A DNA stretch of 64,000 nucleotides, from positions 51,313,834 to 51,377,833 of the forward strand of contig CM026398.1 in assembly GCA_014843695.1 (NCBI GenBank). Reading direction: 5' to 3'. Positions 10,125 to 21,411 of the stretch are shown here, one piece after another. The notes under the pieces were generated by a model. It was not told the origin of the DNA, made no database searches, and saw only the letters and a program-made list of their open reading frames with translations. Each line of letters starts with the position of its first letter. Position 1 is the first letter of the stretch. The position numbers and the translations under genes were made by a program. The DNA is from Archivesica marissinica (lineage: Eukaryota; Mollusca; Bivalvia; Venerida; Vesicomyidae).

Positions 10125-10562
10125 TTGGCAATCGGAAAACAAGTATTAAAGCCATTACTTCATGATGTTAGAAATTGTTTCAAGGGTTGTCGGTCTATTA
10201 AATTATTCCATTATTCAGTGAATACTATAAATGCAGCAGTTGTGAAATTGATTCTGATTAATTTTGGAGATGCACTTAATTTTGTTCATGTCGGGGAAAT
10301 TTTCGAAAGCGGCTAAAGAGTAATTCAAAATTTAAGTAAAGAAAACAATGTGTTGCCGCCTTTTTAAAATTCCGAAGCACAGAATTAATTTGTCTTTTAT
10401 TGCCTTGGCAACCTTTATTTCAACTGCATAGTTAAAATAGCTCTGTAGGAATGAATGAGTACAAGCTATTTCAATTTAATTGGAAGAACCTGCAAGTCTT
10501 AATGGGGCGGACATTTTCTAATTGCAATAATGCAAGACTTATTAAAGTCAAATTCCTGTTCA
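10125..10562. other. Non-repetitive region
   Basis: A 63-codon plus-strand frame (10125-10316) opens with a non-ATG codon inside the repeat edge and has no support as a gene. Nothing else recognised. Confidence 0.35.
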
Positions 10563-10935
10563 AATGAGAGACATCTCTAATTTTCTATTACCTCCCTTGG
10601 CAGATAAAGTCTGATTTATTTCGACTTTTTGTTAGAATCCTTTGTTTTTACTGTTGTTTCCTAACCAGATGTTGCGGTATGATAATTGTGATTTTATCAA
10701 AATCGTGTTAATTAACTGATAGCATTGTTTTACAAATAAGTACCCATTGCATATGCTGTAGGAGATCTGTTGAGATATAGTAATTTAATAATCAAATAAA
10801 GCGATAGTGGAATAAAATTGCTAGCATGTTGTGCAAAGGAAACAACGATAAGAACAGAGGAAAACACTTAATAGGACCTATCTACTTTTAGTGAGTATTC
10901 AGGGGAAGTAACTGACCAATGTCTCTCATTGGCTC
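10563..10935 (+). mobile_element. Dispersed repeat R1 carrying TTACCTCCCTT
   Basis: Matches 37243-37550 in opposite orientation, sharing segments such as CTATTACCTCCCTTGGCAGA, AATCCTTTGTTTTTA, GATAATTGTGATTTT and CAGTAACTGACC. In this copy the ends are AATGAGAGACAT and ATGTCTCTCATT, a possible 12-bp terminal inverted repeat. The left inverted end is not seen in the second copy, so the class is uncertain. It has no coding capacity. Confidence 0.55.
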
Positions 10936-11020
10936 ACAATTTCTACAAGCTTTGAAATCATGAACTTGTATTCATTTCACAGAATTACCGTAGATTTTTC
11001 AGTATAGAAATCCAATTTTT

Positions 11021-11259
11021 TTAACTCTTTGCACGCTAGCGGCTGATAAAATCACTTTTGCAAACAGCATAGAGCCAGATCAGATGTAACATTCTCAGAT
11101 CAGGCTCTATGCCGTTTGCTATTCAGATAGTGAGGCTAAAACGCTTTGCTGAATAGCAAACAACATAGATCCTGATCAGATGCGGCGCTACGCCGTGGCT
11201 GATCTGGATCTATGTTGTTTGCAAATGTGATTTTATTTACCCAGCAGGCAAAGGGTTAA
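11021..11259 (+). mobile_element. MITE4, TTAA-flanked double-hairpin element
   Basis: Ends TTAACTCTTTGCACGC and GGCAAAGGGTTAA. Inside are two long imperfect hairpins. The first pairs GCAAACAGCATAGAGCC with GGCTCTATGCCGTTTGC, and the second pairs GCAAACAACATAGATCC with GGATCTATGTTGTTTGC. Other copies lie at 26734, 33962, 40468 and 44709. TTAA target and termini are piggyBac-like. Confidence 0.75.
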
Positions 11260-11569
11260 TAGACATATAGCTTTCAAGACAAATTTTCCAGTTTGTTTAT
11301 TTCCGTTTTGCCTGGCATCTCTGTAAATAGAAGATTGTTGTTTGATGACTCAAGCCGTGCATCTGTGTTGACTTTGTGCTCTGAAGTACAGGTGGTCAAT
11401 TGATTCCATAAGTATTCACAAATAGAATGTGTGCCACATGTTTTTTGCACATGTTTGCATGTGTTTACATTCTAACAACGACATTGACACAAGCATTGTG
11501 TTTGTCTACTCTGTAACAACATCAATATATTTGAAATGATTTTTCCTGCATCCTTGTGATTCTAGATGT
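11260..11569. other. Non-repetitive region
   Basis: No gene or repeat recognised. Confidence 0.35.
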
Positions 11570-11611
11570 TTTGAAAGTTTTGATTTCATATCTTATATAG
11601 GGCTTCCATTG

Positions 11612-11892
11612 CAGGCAGGCACGTAGCTAGGCTTACGCATGTACACACGTGCGTAAGTTTTATTTTGACAGTTCCTGAAAATGAAAATTATATAAATGCA
11701 AAAAATGCTGGATCGTAAGGGGGACAGACATTGGTCGTTCACAAGAAAGCAGACATGATCGAAATGCCAACAGATATTGATTGTAGCTGATGTTCATAGT
11801 ATGCAATAGTCACCTGAGACCATATAGCGGAAAAAATTATCCCCCTAGAATGGTGCGTAATCCATATTTAGGCCTAGCTACACGCCTGGCAG
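11612..11892. mobile_element. MITE-like inverted-repeat element (hAT-like ends)
   Basis: The left end GCAGGCACGTAGCTAGGC is the inverted partner of GCCTAGCTACACGCCTGG at the right end. The element splits an early, diverged unit of the 49-bp minisatellite (TTTCATATCTTATATAGGGC at 11584-11603), so it inserted after the repeat existed. CAGG-type ends suggest hAT. The target duplication is not clear. Confidence 0.5.
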
Positions 11893-11896
11893 AGTT

Positions 11897-14800
11897 TGAA
11901 AGATATTATTTCATATTTTATATACAGGGCCTCCACTGCAGGGCTTGAAAGTTATGATTTTATATACAGGGCCTCCACTGCTGGGCTTGAAAGTTATGAT
12001 TTCATATCTTATATACAGGGCCTCCACTGCAGGGCTTGAAAGTTATGATTTTATATACAGGGCCTCCACTGCTGGGCTTGAAAGTCATGATTTCATATCT
12101 TATATACAGGGCCTCCACTGCAGGGCTTGAAAGTCATGATTTCATATCTTATATACAGGGCCTCCACTGCAGGGCTTGAAAGTCATGATTTCATATCTTA
12201 TATACAGGGCCTCCACTGCAGGGCTTGAAAATGATTTCATATCTTATATACAGGGCCTCCACTGCAGGGCTTGAAAGTTATGATTTCATATCTTATATAC
12301 AGGGCAGGGCCTCCACTGCAGGGCTTGAAAGTTATGATTTCATATCTTATATACAGGGCAGGGCCTCCACTGCAGGGCTTGAAAGTTATGATTTCATATC
12401 TTATATACAGGGCCTCCACTGCAGGGCTTGAAAGTTATGATTTTATATACAGGGCCTCCACTGCTGGGCTTGAAAGTTATGATTTCATATCTTATATACA
12501 TGGCCTCCACTGATGGACTTGAAAGTTATGATTTCATATCTTATATACAGGGCCTCCACTACAGGGTTTGAAAGTTTTGATTTCATATCTTATATACAGG
12601 GCCTCCACTGCAGGGCTTGAAAGTCATGATTTCATATCTTATATACAGGGCCTCCACTGCAGGGCTTGAAAGTCATGATTTCATATCTTATATACAGGGC
12701 CTCCACTGCAGGGCTTGAAAGTCATGATTTCATATCTATATACAGGGCCTCCACTGCAGGGCTTGAAAGTTATGATTTCATATCTTATACACAGGGCCTC
12801 CACTGCAGGGCTTGAAAGTTATGATTTCATATCTTATATACAGGGCCTCCACTGCAGGGCATGAAAGTCATGATTTCATATCTTATATACAGGGCCTCCA
12901 ATGCAGGGCTTGAAAGTTATGATTTCATATCTTATATACAGGGCCTCCACTGCAGGGCTTGAAAGTTATGATTTCATATCTTATACACAGGGCCTCCACT
13001 GCAGGGCTTGAAAGTTATGATTTCATATCTTATATACAGGGCCTCCACTGCAGGGCATGAAAGTCATGATTTCATATCTTATATACAGGGCCTCCAATGC
13101 AGGGCTTGAAAGTTATGATTTCATATCTTATATACAGGGCCTCCACTGCAGGGCTTGAAAGTTATGATTTCATATCTTATATACAGGGCCTCCACTGCAG
13201 GGCTTGAAAGTTATGATTTCATATCTTATATACAGGGCCTCCACTGCAGGGCTTGAAAGTTATGATTTCATATCTTATATACAGGGCCTCCACTGCAGGG
13301 CTTGAAAGTTATGATTTCATATCTTATATACAGGGCCTCCACTGCAGGGCTTGAAAGTTATGATTTCATATCTTATATACAGGGCCTCCACTGCAGGGCT
13401 TGAAAGTTATGATTTCATATCTTATATACAGGGCCTCCACTGCAGGGCTTGAAAGTTATGATTTCATATCTTATATACAGGGCCTCCACTGCAGGGCTTG
13501 AAAGTTATGATTTCATATCTTATATACAGGGCCTCCACTGCAGGGCTTGAAAGTTATGATTTCATATCTTATATACAGGGCCTCCACTGCAGGGCTTGAA
13601 AGTTATGATTTCATATCTTATATACAGGGCCTCCACTGCAGGGCTTGAAAGTTATGANNNNNNNNNNNNNNNNNNNNNNNNNNNNNNNNNNNNNNNNNNN
13701 NNNNNNNNNNNNNNNNNNNNNNNNNNNNNNNNNNNNNNNNNNNNNNNNNNNNNNNNNNNNNNNNNNNNNNNNNNNNNNNNNNNNNNNNNNNNNNNNNNNN
13801 NNNNNNNNNNNNNNNNNNNNNNNNNNNNNNNNNNNNNNNNNNNNNNNNNNNNNNNNNNNNNNNNNNNNNNNNNNNNNNNNNNNNNNNNNNNNNNNNNNNN
13901 NNNNNNNNNNNNNNNNNNNNNNNNNNNNNNNNNNNNNNNNNNNNNNNNNNNNNNNNNNNNNNNNNNNNNNNNNNNNNNNNNNNNNNNNNNNNNNNNNNNN
14001 NNNNNNNNNNNNNNNNNNNNNNNNNNNNNNNNNNNNNNNNNNNNNNNNNNNNNNNNNNNNNNNNNNNNNNNNNNNNNNNNNNNNNNNNNNNNNNNNNNNN
14101 NNNNNNNNNNNNNNNNNNNNNNNNNNNNNNNNNNNNNNNNNNNNNNNNNNNNNNNNNNNNNNNNNNNNNNNNNNNNNNNNNNNNNNNNNNNNNNNNNNNN
14201 NNNNNNNNNNNNNNNNNNNNNNNNNNNNNNNNNNNNNNNNNNNNNNNNNNNNNNNNNNNNNNNNNNNNNNNNNNNNNNNNNNNNNNNNNNNNNNNNNNNN
14301 NNNNNNNNNNNNNNNNNNNNNNNNNNNNNNNNNNNNNNNNNNNNNNNNNNNNNNNNNNNNNNNNNNNNNNNNNNNNNNNNNNNNNNNNNNNNNNNNNNNN
14401 NNNNNNNNNNNNNNNNNNNNNNNNNNNNNNNNNNNNNNNNNNNNNNNNNNNNNNNNNNNNNNNNNNNNNNNNNNNNNNNNNNNNNNNNNNNNNNNNNNNN
14501 NNNNNNNNNNNNNNNNNNNNNNNNNNNNNNNNNNNNNNNNNNNNNNNNNNNNNNNNNNNNNNNNNNNNNNNNNNNNNNNNNNNNNNNNNNNNNNNNNNNN
14601 NNNNNNNNNNNNNNNNNNNNNNNNNNNNNNNNNNNNNNNNNNNNNNNNNNNNNNNNNATGATTTCATATCTTATATACAGGGCCTCCACTGCAGGGCTTG
14701 AAAGTTATGATTTCATATCTTATATACAGGGCCTCCACTGCAGGGCTTGAAAGTTATGATTTCATATCTTATATACAGGGCCTCCACTGCAGGGCTTGAA

Positions 14801-15600
14801 AGTTATGATTTCATATCTTATATACAGGGCAGGGCCTCCACTGCAGGGCTTGAAAGTTATGATTTCATATCTTATATACAGGGCAGGGCCTCCACTGCAG
14901 GGCTTGAAAGTTATGATTTCATATCTTATATACAGGGCCTCCACTGCAGGGCTTGAAAGTTATGATTTCATATCTTATATACAGTGCCTCCACTGCTGGG
15001 CTTGAAAGTCATGATTTCATATCTTATATACAGGGCCTCCACTGATGGACTTGAAAGTTATGATTTCATATCTTATACACAGGGCCTCCACTGCTGGGCT
15101 TGAAAGTCATGATTTCATATCTTATATACAGGGCCTCCACTGCAGGGCTTGAAAGTTATGATTTCATATCTTATACACAGGGCCTCCACTGCAGGGCTTG
15201 AAAGTCATGAGTTCATATCTTATATACAGGGCCTCCACTGCAGGGCTTGAAAGTCATGATTTCATATCTTATATACAGGGCCTCCACTGCAGGGCTTGAC
15301 AGTTATGATTTCATATCTTATATACAGGGCCTCCACTGCAGGGCTTGAAAGTTATGATTTCATATCTTATATACAGGGCCTCCACTGCAGGGCTTGAAAG
15401 TTATGATTTCATATATTATATACAGGGCCTCCACTGCAGGGCTTGAAAGTTATGATTTCATATCTTATATACAGGGCCTCCACTGCAGGGCTTGAAAGTT
15501 ATGATTTCATATCGTATATACAGGGCTTCCACTGCAGGGTTTGCAAAGTTTGAATTCATATCTTATATATAGTGCCTTCACTGCAGGGTTTTGAAATTGA
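11897..15600. repeat. 49-bp minisatellite spanning an assembly gap
   Basis: Units contain TTGAAAGTTATGATTTCATA, TCTTATATACAGGGCC and TCCACTGCAGGGC. About 55 are visible, with 1,000 N in the middle. Short variants lack TTTCATATC, and long variants carry an extra CAGGG. A four-unit block (196 bp) with GGGCATGAAAG repeats at 12856 and 13052. From 13104 to the gap the units are nearly identical. A block with two consecutive long variants occurs on both sides of the gap (12230-12440 and 14756-14960). Confidence 0.95.
13658..14657. other. Assembly gap, exactly 1,000 N
   Basis: The gap lies within near-identical 49-bp units, so its round length is a placeholder. The true array length is unknown. 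Confidence 0.98.
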
Positions 15601-15671
15601 TTCGACATTTTTGTTGTTGTTCATGAGCTGATTTGAAGGAAATTACAAACTTGTGGTGTTGCCAGTGGTGA

Positions 15672-15790
15672 TTGGTTGGGGAGGCCCTGCTTGGGGAGGC
15701 CCTGCTTGGGGAGGCCCTGGAGGCTCTGCTTGAGGAGGCCCTGCTTGGGGAGGCCCTGGAGGCTCTGCTTGAGGAGTCCCTGCTGCCCAA
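15672..15790. repeat. 15-bp GC-rich minisatellite
   Basis: Units of GGGGAGGCCCTGCTT alternate with GGAGGCTCTGCTTGA variants. It is GC-rich compared with its surroundings. A plus-strand frame of 79 codons crosses it and encodes a Gly-Glu-Ala-Leu-Leu repeat; I regard it as chance. Confidence 0.85.
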
Positions 15791-16617
15791 TATGTTCATG
15801 TTTGTGTCAATTACCACAGTTGCAGTTTTAATGCATTCTATGACTTGTACCATATCATACTATAGAACACAAGTACACCATTCCAAAACAAATATTTCTT
15901 GCACTTGGTAAACTTCCGAAGCATTCTAAGACAATTAAAGACTGCTTATATTGCTATTGCAACTAAACGACCTTTTACGGCATTCAGAAATTTGAGCATT
16001 TGTGTAATTGGAAAGCTCTCAAATAACCAGAACTCCCATGTTAAGAGTGGTAATGTATCATATCATAGAATTTAAACACACTCATTTCTGCTGTTTGTTT
16101 GAATGACAGAGTTCATATCAATTGCTGCGGGCAATTTCCCGGAATCTATATCTGAGAAGCCGCTACATAGATGATGCACTTCCGATTTTGGCACAATATT
16201 TACTTTTTTAAAAACCTTTTGAATAATAACCCGGACTATGATGGATGGGACTGATTAGTTTATGCCGATATATTCCTGCAAGCTTCCGCTGTACATAGAT
16301 TTAGTCAGCATCATAGAGCTGTTTTCATTAGAATCACTGGTATTGGTGTCTTGGTTATTTGTCAAGTTCTGACACGCGTTATCAATATTGAAGACTTTGG
16401 TTTGTCTGTTGGAGGTTTAATCTCCGTATTAGATGTCGCCTCAGAGAAACAATTGTTGCATTATGGGAATAAATGTTTTTTGATGTAAGCTCAAACTTGG
16501 AGCTTTTCAGGCTCGGTAAATCTAGACACGGGCAATTGGTTTGAAATGGAACTGAATGGACATAATTGTACAATACAGAGATTGAAAACCATTATTACTG
16601 GTGACAACAGATTACAT
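15791..16617. other. Non-repetitive region
   Basis: No gene or repeat recognised. A 63-codon minus-strand frame at 16382-16573 has no supporting feature. Confidence 0.35.
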
Positions 16618-16648
16618 TGTACACTCAACAAAATTCCTAATCGGTCGG

Positions 16649-16940
16649 CGTGCGTGTTTTACGTTTATTTATCGTCGCTACCGGTTGCCCATATGAGCGA
16701 CGCCTCCTGAAGATATTAGTTATTTTAGATTTTGGAGGATAGTGCATGATACAGACAGTGACCCATTCCAGAATCTCCTCTGGTTCTTTTACGTGCACGG
16801 TGTAAAGCACCGACACGAGACCTCGGTTTAACGTCCCATCTGAAAGACTGTTAATTTTATTAGGGTCAGACGGGGGATCGAACCTGTGATCCCTGGATTA
16901 CCAGTCCAGCGTGTTAACACTGGACTACAGATCCGTCTGT
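16649..16940 (-). mobile_element. SINE A copy 1, full length with 11-bp target duplication
   Basis: TAATCGGTCGG flanks it at 16638-16648 and 16941-16951. Read on the minus strand, the head is tRNA-like: ATCTGTAGTCCAGTG (A box), an anticodon arm CTGGA-CTGGTAA-TCCAG that would place GGT (Thr-like) as anticodon, then GGTTCGATCCC (B box). The body carries AAACCGAGGTCTCGTGTCGG and CATTGCACTATCCTCC. The tail ends AAACGTAAAACACGC. Confidence 0.9.
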
Positions 16941-16962
16941 TAATCGGTCGGTCACCTGGTCT

Positions 16963-17320
16963 GGAGGTTATAAAACTTCTCCAATCTCAAACTCAGTCTC
17001 AAGCTTCTGATTGGTTCAGCTGGCAGTAAAACTCAGAATCAACCAATCAAATCATTTGAGCTTGAGTTTGAGATCTGAGAAAAGTGTTATAACCTCGTGT
17101 TTTACTGCCAGCTGAACCAATCAGAAGCTTGAGACTGAGTTTGAGATCTGAGAAAAGTTTTATAACCTCCAAGCCAGGCCCTGAAGTTATAAACCTTTTC
17201 TCAGATCTCAAATTCAAGCTCAAATGATCTGATTGGGTGATTCTGAGTGATACTGTCAGCTGAACCAATCAGATGCTTGGGACTGAGTTTTGAGATTGGA
17301 GAAAAGTTTTATAACCTCGG
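16963..17320. mobile_element. MITE-G cluster, palindromic GAGGTTATAAAAC elements
   Basis: At least three segments are bounded by GAGGTTATAAAACTTCTCC or its inverse GAGAAAAGTTTTATAACCTC. Internal arms contain TCAAACTCAGTCTCAAGC and CCAATCAGAAGC in both orientations. The cluster looks like overlapping or repeated copies of one palindromic MITE. A related palindrome lies at 30339-30605. Confidence 0.7.
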
Positions 17321-17469
17321 GCAACGTGTGTTTTACAGTATTTGGAGCAAACTAATAACCATACTTATACTATCAATATTCGTACATTCATGTATCATTT
17401 TATTTGATACATTTTATTACAGATGTACATGCAATGAATTGCTGTATAAATCATATGGAATCAAGTGAA

Positions 17470-17712
17470 TTAACCCTTTCAACACCACAGACCTCTAAAT
17501 TGGCTTACAAAAAAGTGTAGATCCAGATGAGCCGGCTCGTGACGAGCCGTCTCATCAGGATCTGCACTTTTTTCAAGTAATATAACTATTTTTAGAAAAA
17601 AATTACCCATTTTGATAAATGAACTGATCCAAATGTAATTTTGTTATAAATTTATTGGTCTAAGAATATCATTGACCAGTCCATGTGAGTTACTTGGTGT
17701 TGAATGGGTTAA
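17470..17712 (-). mobile_element. MITE2, unexpanded, inverted orientation
   Basis: Runs from TTAACCCTTTCAACACC to GGTGTTGAATGGGTTAA with TTAA at both ends. It holds the hairpin GTGTAGATCCAGATGAGCC / GGATCTGCAC around GGCTCGTGACGAGCC. It gives the unexpanded length (about 243 bp) against which the two amplified copies can be judged. Confidence 0.85.
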
Positions 17713-17941
17713 ACGACAATATTTTAATGATATTGTACGATTATTAGTTGGGCTCCCAATATTATAAAACACCAGATGACCGATTAGGAATTTTGTTGAA
17801 CGTATAATCTTCTCTGTGGTATTATCTGAGTTGTAATACTAATATGATGCTCTTGGCCTCGATGGATCTGGAGGCATATATTATTTCGTTGCACCGTACA
17901 ATCGTTTTTCATTCGTCCAATTGCTCTATGGTTTTTATCCT

Positions 17942-18184
17942 CGCAATGACAGTGGTTAGCGCGCTTGCTTCTCACCAATGCAACCCGGGTTCGATCCTCG
18001 GACTGGGAGGTATGTGAGATGGCACGATGGTCGCCAGATCGGACAGGTGGGTTTTCTCCGAGTACTCCGGTTTCCTTCCACACAAATTACCACATATACG
18101 CTTTCATCCGCACCAACGAGAGTGATTAATTAAAGTTGTTAAAACTTGCTTCGCAATCGTTGTGAAATAAATAAAGTATAAACT
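17942..18184 (+). mobile_element. SINE D copy 1
   Basis: tRNA-like head with AGTGGTTAGCGCGC (A box) and GGGTTCGATCCTCGG (B box); CTTCTCACC in between resembles the tRNA-Glu (CTC) anticodon arm. The body contains GATCGGACAGGTGGGTTTTC. The tail has AACGAGAGTGATTAATTAA and CTTGCTTCGCAATCG, ending in AATAAATAAAG. Confidence 0.85.
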
Positions 18185-18465
18185 TTTAATAACTTTGCAA
18201 CCTATGAAGGGATTGGATTGAATAGTCACACAAGTGTTCACTTCAATGAGGTATGTCAAGTATAGCACCCAGGTCCAAAAAGGTCAAATTTTGAGATTAA
18301 ACTTTAAGGTCAAAATGTATTATTATGTATCTTAGCAATATCTACACAGCCCACACATAGGATCATATTTTGGTTGGTAACACAATGTTTTCACCTCAAA
18401 AAGAGATGAAGTCTCGCATGCAACTCACTGAACCCACATTCAAGGTCAAGGTCGTAATTCTCATT
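18185..18465 (+). other. AAGGTCA-rich segment
   Basis: AAGGTCA half-sites occur near 18279, 18307 and 18441-18452 (CAAGGTCAAGGTCG). They continue past the SINE C insertion at 18773 and 18795. This may be an old dispersed repeat rather than an enhancer. No gene is present. Confidence 0.3.
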
Positions 18466-18479
18466 TACATATCAAATGG

Positions 18480-18660
18480 CCCGCTCAGGCCGTGTCTCAT
18501 TTATATGAAAAAGTTGGCAGTTTCTTACGGAGGTTGGTGCACCCAAGTACTGGTTAACGGCTGGAGCCTGCCCAGGAAAGGTGTTGTTATGTAAACTGCC
18601 CGCCGGCGATATAGCCCGAAATAGTGCTGATGCAGGCGTAAAACCCGAAAAATAAATAAA
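18480..18660 (+). mobile_element. SINE C, 5'-truncated, with 14-bp target duplication
   Basis: A perfect TACATATCAAATGG flanks it at 18466-18479 and 18661-18674. The copy begins inside the family at CCCGCTCAGGCCGTGTC, so the tRNA head is missing. It contains CAAGTACTGGTTAACGGC and GCCTGCCCAGGAAAGG, and ends AAAATAAATAAA. Truncation with an intact duplication is the signature of LINE-driven target-primed insertion. Confidence 0.85.
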
Positions 18661-18674
18661 TACATATCAAATGG

Positions 18675-19458
18675 TCTTATCTTGTGGTTTTGAAAATACT
18701 TCGAAATCAATGAAAATATCTGGTTGATATTCAATTGCAGAAAATTGTCTTTTCAACGAGATGGTGTGTTGTCCATATCTTCAAGGTCATAATTAAAGGT
18801 CAATTTGTCTTTTGTTTTTATTGCAATATCTTCAATACCAATGAAGGGTTCACTATGAGACTAGACTATCTATGCATTGTGTAACTCCGTAGGGTCAAAC
18901 CTTGATGTTGCTTCTGTTGCTTGGTGTTTTGTGTGCGTATTTGCAATAACGACAACCCCCGCCCCCAACATATAAACAAAACAACATAGAAGATCTGGTA
19001 AGAGCAGAATTCATTTAGTTGTCAGTATATATCTTGACTGGAAAGTGAAGGAGACATGGCAATAGAAAAACCCACGATTTCCATTAATTGTGTTGTATCC
19101 TTCCCCAGGAAAAAGCAAATAAATTTTTCTCAATGATAGCTTTTGTCTTTTGAGTAGGAATTGGTTACTTGGAGACAAACTCTGGAATTGTGTGGCTCTG
19201 TCTCTGGGTGCAATTACTCGCAACATTTTCTTGTAAATTGCACAGAAGAAACACAAAAAATACGGACAAGATTGCTTTTCTGTTCGTCTAACAAGTGACA
19301 ATAAACTCGTAGGAAGAGGACAAGATAAATATCTCTTGATGTTTGTTTTTCAGAATTGATTTCGCCGAGCAAAAAGCTAGTGTAAAATTAATTTGTTTTA
19401 TTTATTAAAACCTAAGTCAAATGGGTAGTTTTATTTAAAAACTAACTAGAATAAATCT
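18675..19458. other. Non-repetitive region
   Basis: No gene recognised. A 96-codon minus-strand frame (19011-19301) shows no motif. It contains two more AAGGTCA sites near 18773 and 18795. Confidence 0.35.
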
Positions 19459-19830
19459 GTAAAACTGGTAATTGTGTTAAAAACTAGTGTAAAACTGGTA
19501 ATTGTGTTAAAAACTAGAGTAAAACTGGTAATTGTGTTAAAAACTAGAGTAAAACTGGTAATTGTGTTAAAAACTAGAGTAAAACTGGTAATTGTGTTAA
19601 AAACTAGAGTAAAATCTAGAGTAAAACTGGTAATTGTGTTAAAAACTAGAGTAAAACTGGTAATTGTGTTAAAAACTAGAGTAAAACTGGTAATTGTGTT
19701 AAAAACTAGAGTAAAACTAGAGTAAAACTGGTAATTGTTTTAAAAACTAGAGTAAAACTGGTAATTTTACTAAAAACTAGAGTAAAACTGGTAATTGTGT
19801 TAAAAACTAGAGTAAAACTGGTAGTTTATT
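19459..19830. repeat. 30-bp minisatellite
   Basis: About 12 units of GTAAAACTGGTAATTGTG plus TTAAAAACTAGA. Some units are shortened to CTAGAGTAAAA steps near 19612 and 19708. The period is divisible by three, which explains an 83-codon frame encoding Lys-Leu-Val-Ile-Val-Leu-Lys-Thr-Arg-Val repeats. SINE D follows directly. Confidence 0.93.
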
Positions 19831-19849
19831 TAAGAACTACAGTAAAGCT

Positions 19850-20093
19850 GGTATTCTGATTAGCGCACTCGCTTCTCACCAATGCAACCCGGGTTTGATC
19901 CTCTGACCGGGAAGTATGTGAGATGGTACGATGGTCGCCAGATCGGACAGGTGGGTTTTCTCCGGGTACTCCGATTTCCTCCCACACGAATGACCACATA
20001 TACCCTTTCATCCACGCCAACGAGAGTGATTAATATAATAATATGTTAAAACTTGCCTCGCAATCGTTGTAAAAGAAATAAAGTTTGAAACCA
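19850..20093 (+). mobile_element. SINE D copy 2
   Basis: The head begins GATTAGCGCACTCGCTTCTC and the B box is GGGTTTGATCCTC. The body and the GAGAGTGATTAATATAATA tail match the other copies, and it ends AGAAATAAAGTTT. Confidence 0.85.
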
Positions 20094-20366
20094 GCTGGTA
20101 GTTTTTTTAACAATTGGATTAACAATAAGTTATAATGTCGTGGTCAAATGAACATTAGTTCAATACTGTATATACCGTTGTCTTCAAGTTGGCGACATTG
20201 GTGGTGGAACACTTCAGTCTGCGCCAAATGAGTTAAAGATATTGAAAGTTACCTCCCTTTTTTTATCAAAATGACATTTGTATAATATATATATATAAGA
20301 GAACCAACAATAGAATTACTGCAACAGTATTCCTAGGTGTAGCTTTGTATAAATAAGAATAACCCT

Positions 20367-20605
20367 TATTTATTTTGCAGCGATTTCGATAACAAACTTT
20401 AACAACTTATATTAATCAATTAATAAACCACTGGCGTGGATGAGAGTGTAATTTGTGGTCGTTTGTGTTCGGCGAAACCGGAGTACCCGGAGAAAACCAC
20501 CTTGGCGATCACCGTACCATCTCGCACACTTTCATGATTGATGTTCGAACTTGGGTTATATTGGTGAGAAGTGAGCATGCTAACCACCGCTGTGCTTGTA
20601 TATAG
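20367..20605 (-). mobile_element. SINE D copy 3, diverged
   Basis: Inverted copy: AACAACTTATATTAATCA (tail), GGAGTACCCGGAGAAAACC (body) and AGTGAGCATGCTAACCACCG (head) are recognisable. It carries several substitutions and a shortened middle. Confidence 0.7.
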
Positions 20606-20627
20606 CTTTGTATTACAGTTTCATGTG

Positions 20628-20758
20628 TACAGTCAAACCTGTCTTAAGCAGCCAGCCAAAGGAGTCAGAGAAGGGTGTCGATTGGGAATCTGGAAACTGG
20701 CTGCTTAATACAGGTTGGCTGTTTAATGGAGGTGACCACTAACACAGGTTTGACTGTA
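20628..20758 (+). mobile_element. MITE3, TA-flanked pogo/Tigger-like element
   Basis: Ends CAGTCAAACCTG and CAGGTTTGACTG between TA dinucleotides. The interior has repeated GGCTGCTTAATA and AAGCAGCCAGCC motifs in both orientations. CAGT ends with a TA target are typical of Tc1/mariner-type, especially pogo/Tigger, elements. It has no coding capacity. Confidence 0.75.
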
Positions 20759-20815
20759 TATCATGCAAATAAAGTTTTTTTCAAAAGGTGTAGAACTTTC
20801 CATAATATGCGTCAT

Positions 20816-21113
20816 TTAACCCTTTCCTTCATAGAGATTTAGGTTAATATACTATTATATCTCCATACAAACAATAACCCTTTCCTTCATAGAGATTTAG
20901 GTTAATATACTATTATATCTCCATACAAACGACAGCCATTTAGCTATCATGCAGTGGATAAGTAGTCGCCATATCTATCCCACCTCCATAGATATTACTG
21001 GGACTACATGGGATTCTGGCCTTTATTATGAACATTGGTTTGGCTGCTACATTGTCTATGTATGTCGTATTGGTAATGGCATCAAGAGGTGCTTCTATGG
21101 GGGAAAGGGTTAA
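20816..21113 (+). mobile_element. MITE1 with a duplicated left end
   Basis: TTAA at 20816-20819 and 21110-21113. The first 57 bp, from TTAACCCTTTCCTTCATAG to CTCCATACAAAC, occur twice in a row (20817-20873 and from 20874). The single-unit copy at 7012 does not have this duplication. Confidence 0.85.
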
Positions 21114-21411
21114 AGGCCCATAATGCGCTTACTTGGAATGTGCTGCACACCAAGATATTGTAAGGAGCGGATGATTAGATATTGTGATTATTTTCTTATA
21201 TTTCATATTTCAATAATAAATTATTATGGTAAAAAGTAAAATTTGGAATATATGGCCAAAAAAATTACCTCCCTTTATGTGTACATTTTTTAACAAAATC
21301 ACCAATAACTACTCTGTAAATGGTGGTTTACTACACTAGGATAAATTTGCATATTAATTATAGTAATATTTTCCAACTGAAGAAAAAAAGCATATAGAGA
21401 CTTTAAATATA

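Larger units (their letters stand above)
16618..17803. mobile_element. MITE6: long inverted-repeat element filled with nested insertions
   Basis: TCAACAAAATTCCTAATCGG (from 16626) is inverted at the right end, CCGATTAGGAATTTTGTTGA (17779-17798). The match continues inward through GGTCACCTGGT (16950) and ACCAGATGACC (17771), giving arms of about 35 bp. Between the arms sit SINE A (16649-16940), the MITE-G cluster (16963-17320) and MITE2 (17470-17712). Without them the host element would be only a few hundred bp. Confidence 0.6.

Noticed and set aside
13596..14750. Frames of 338 to 384 codons
   Set aside because: They consist almost wholly of the N gap.
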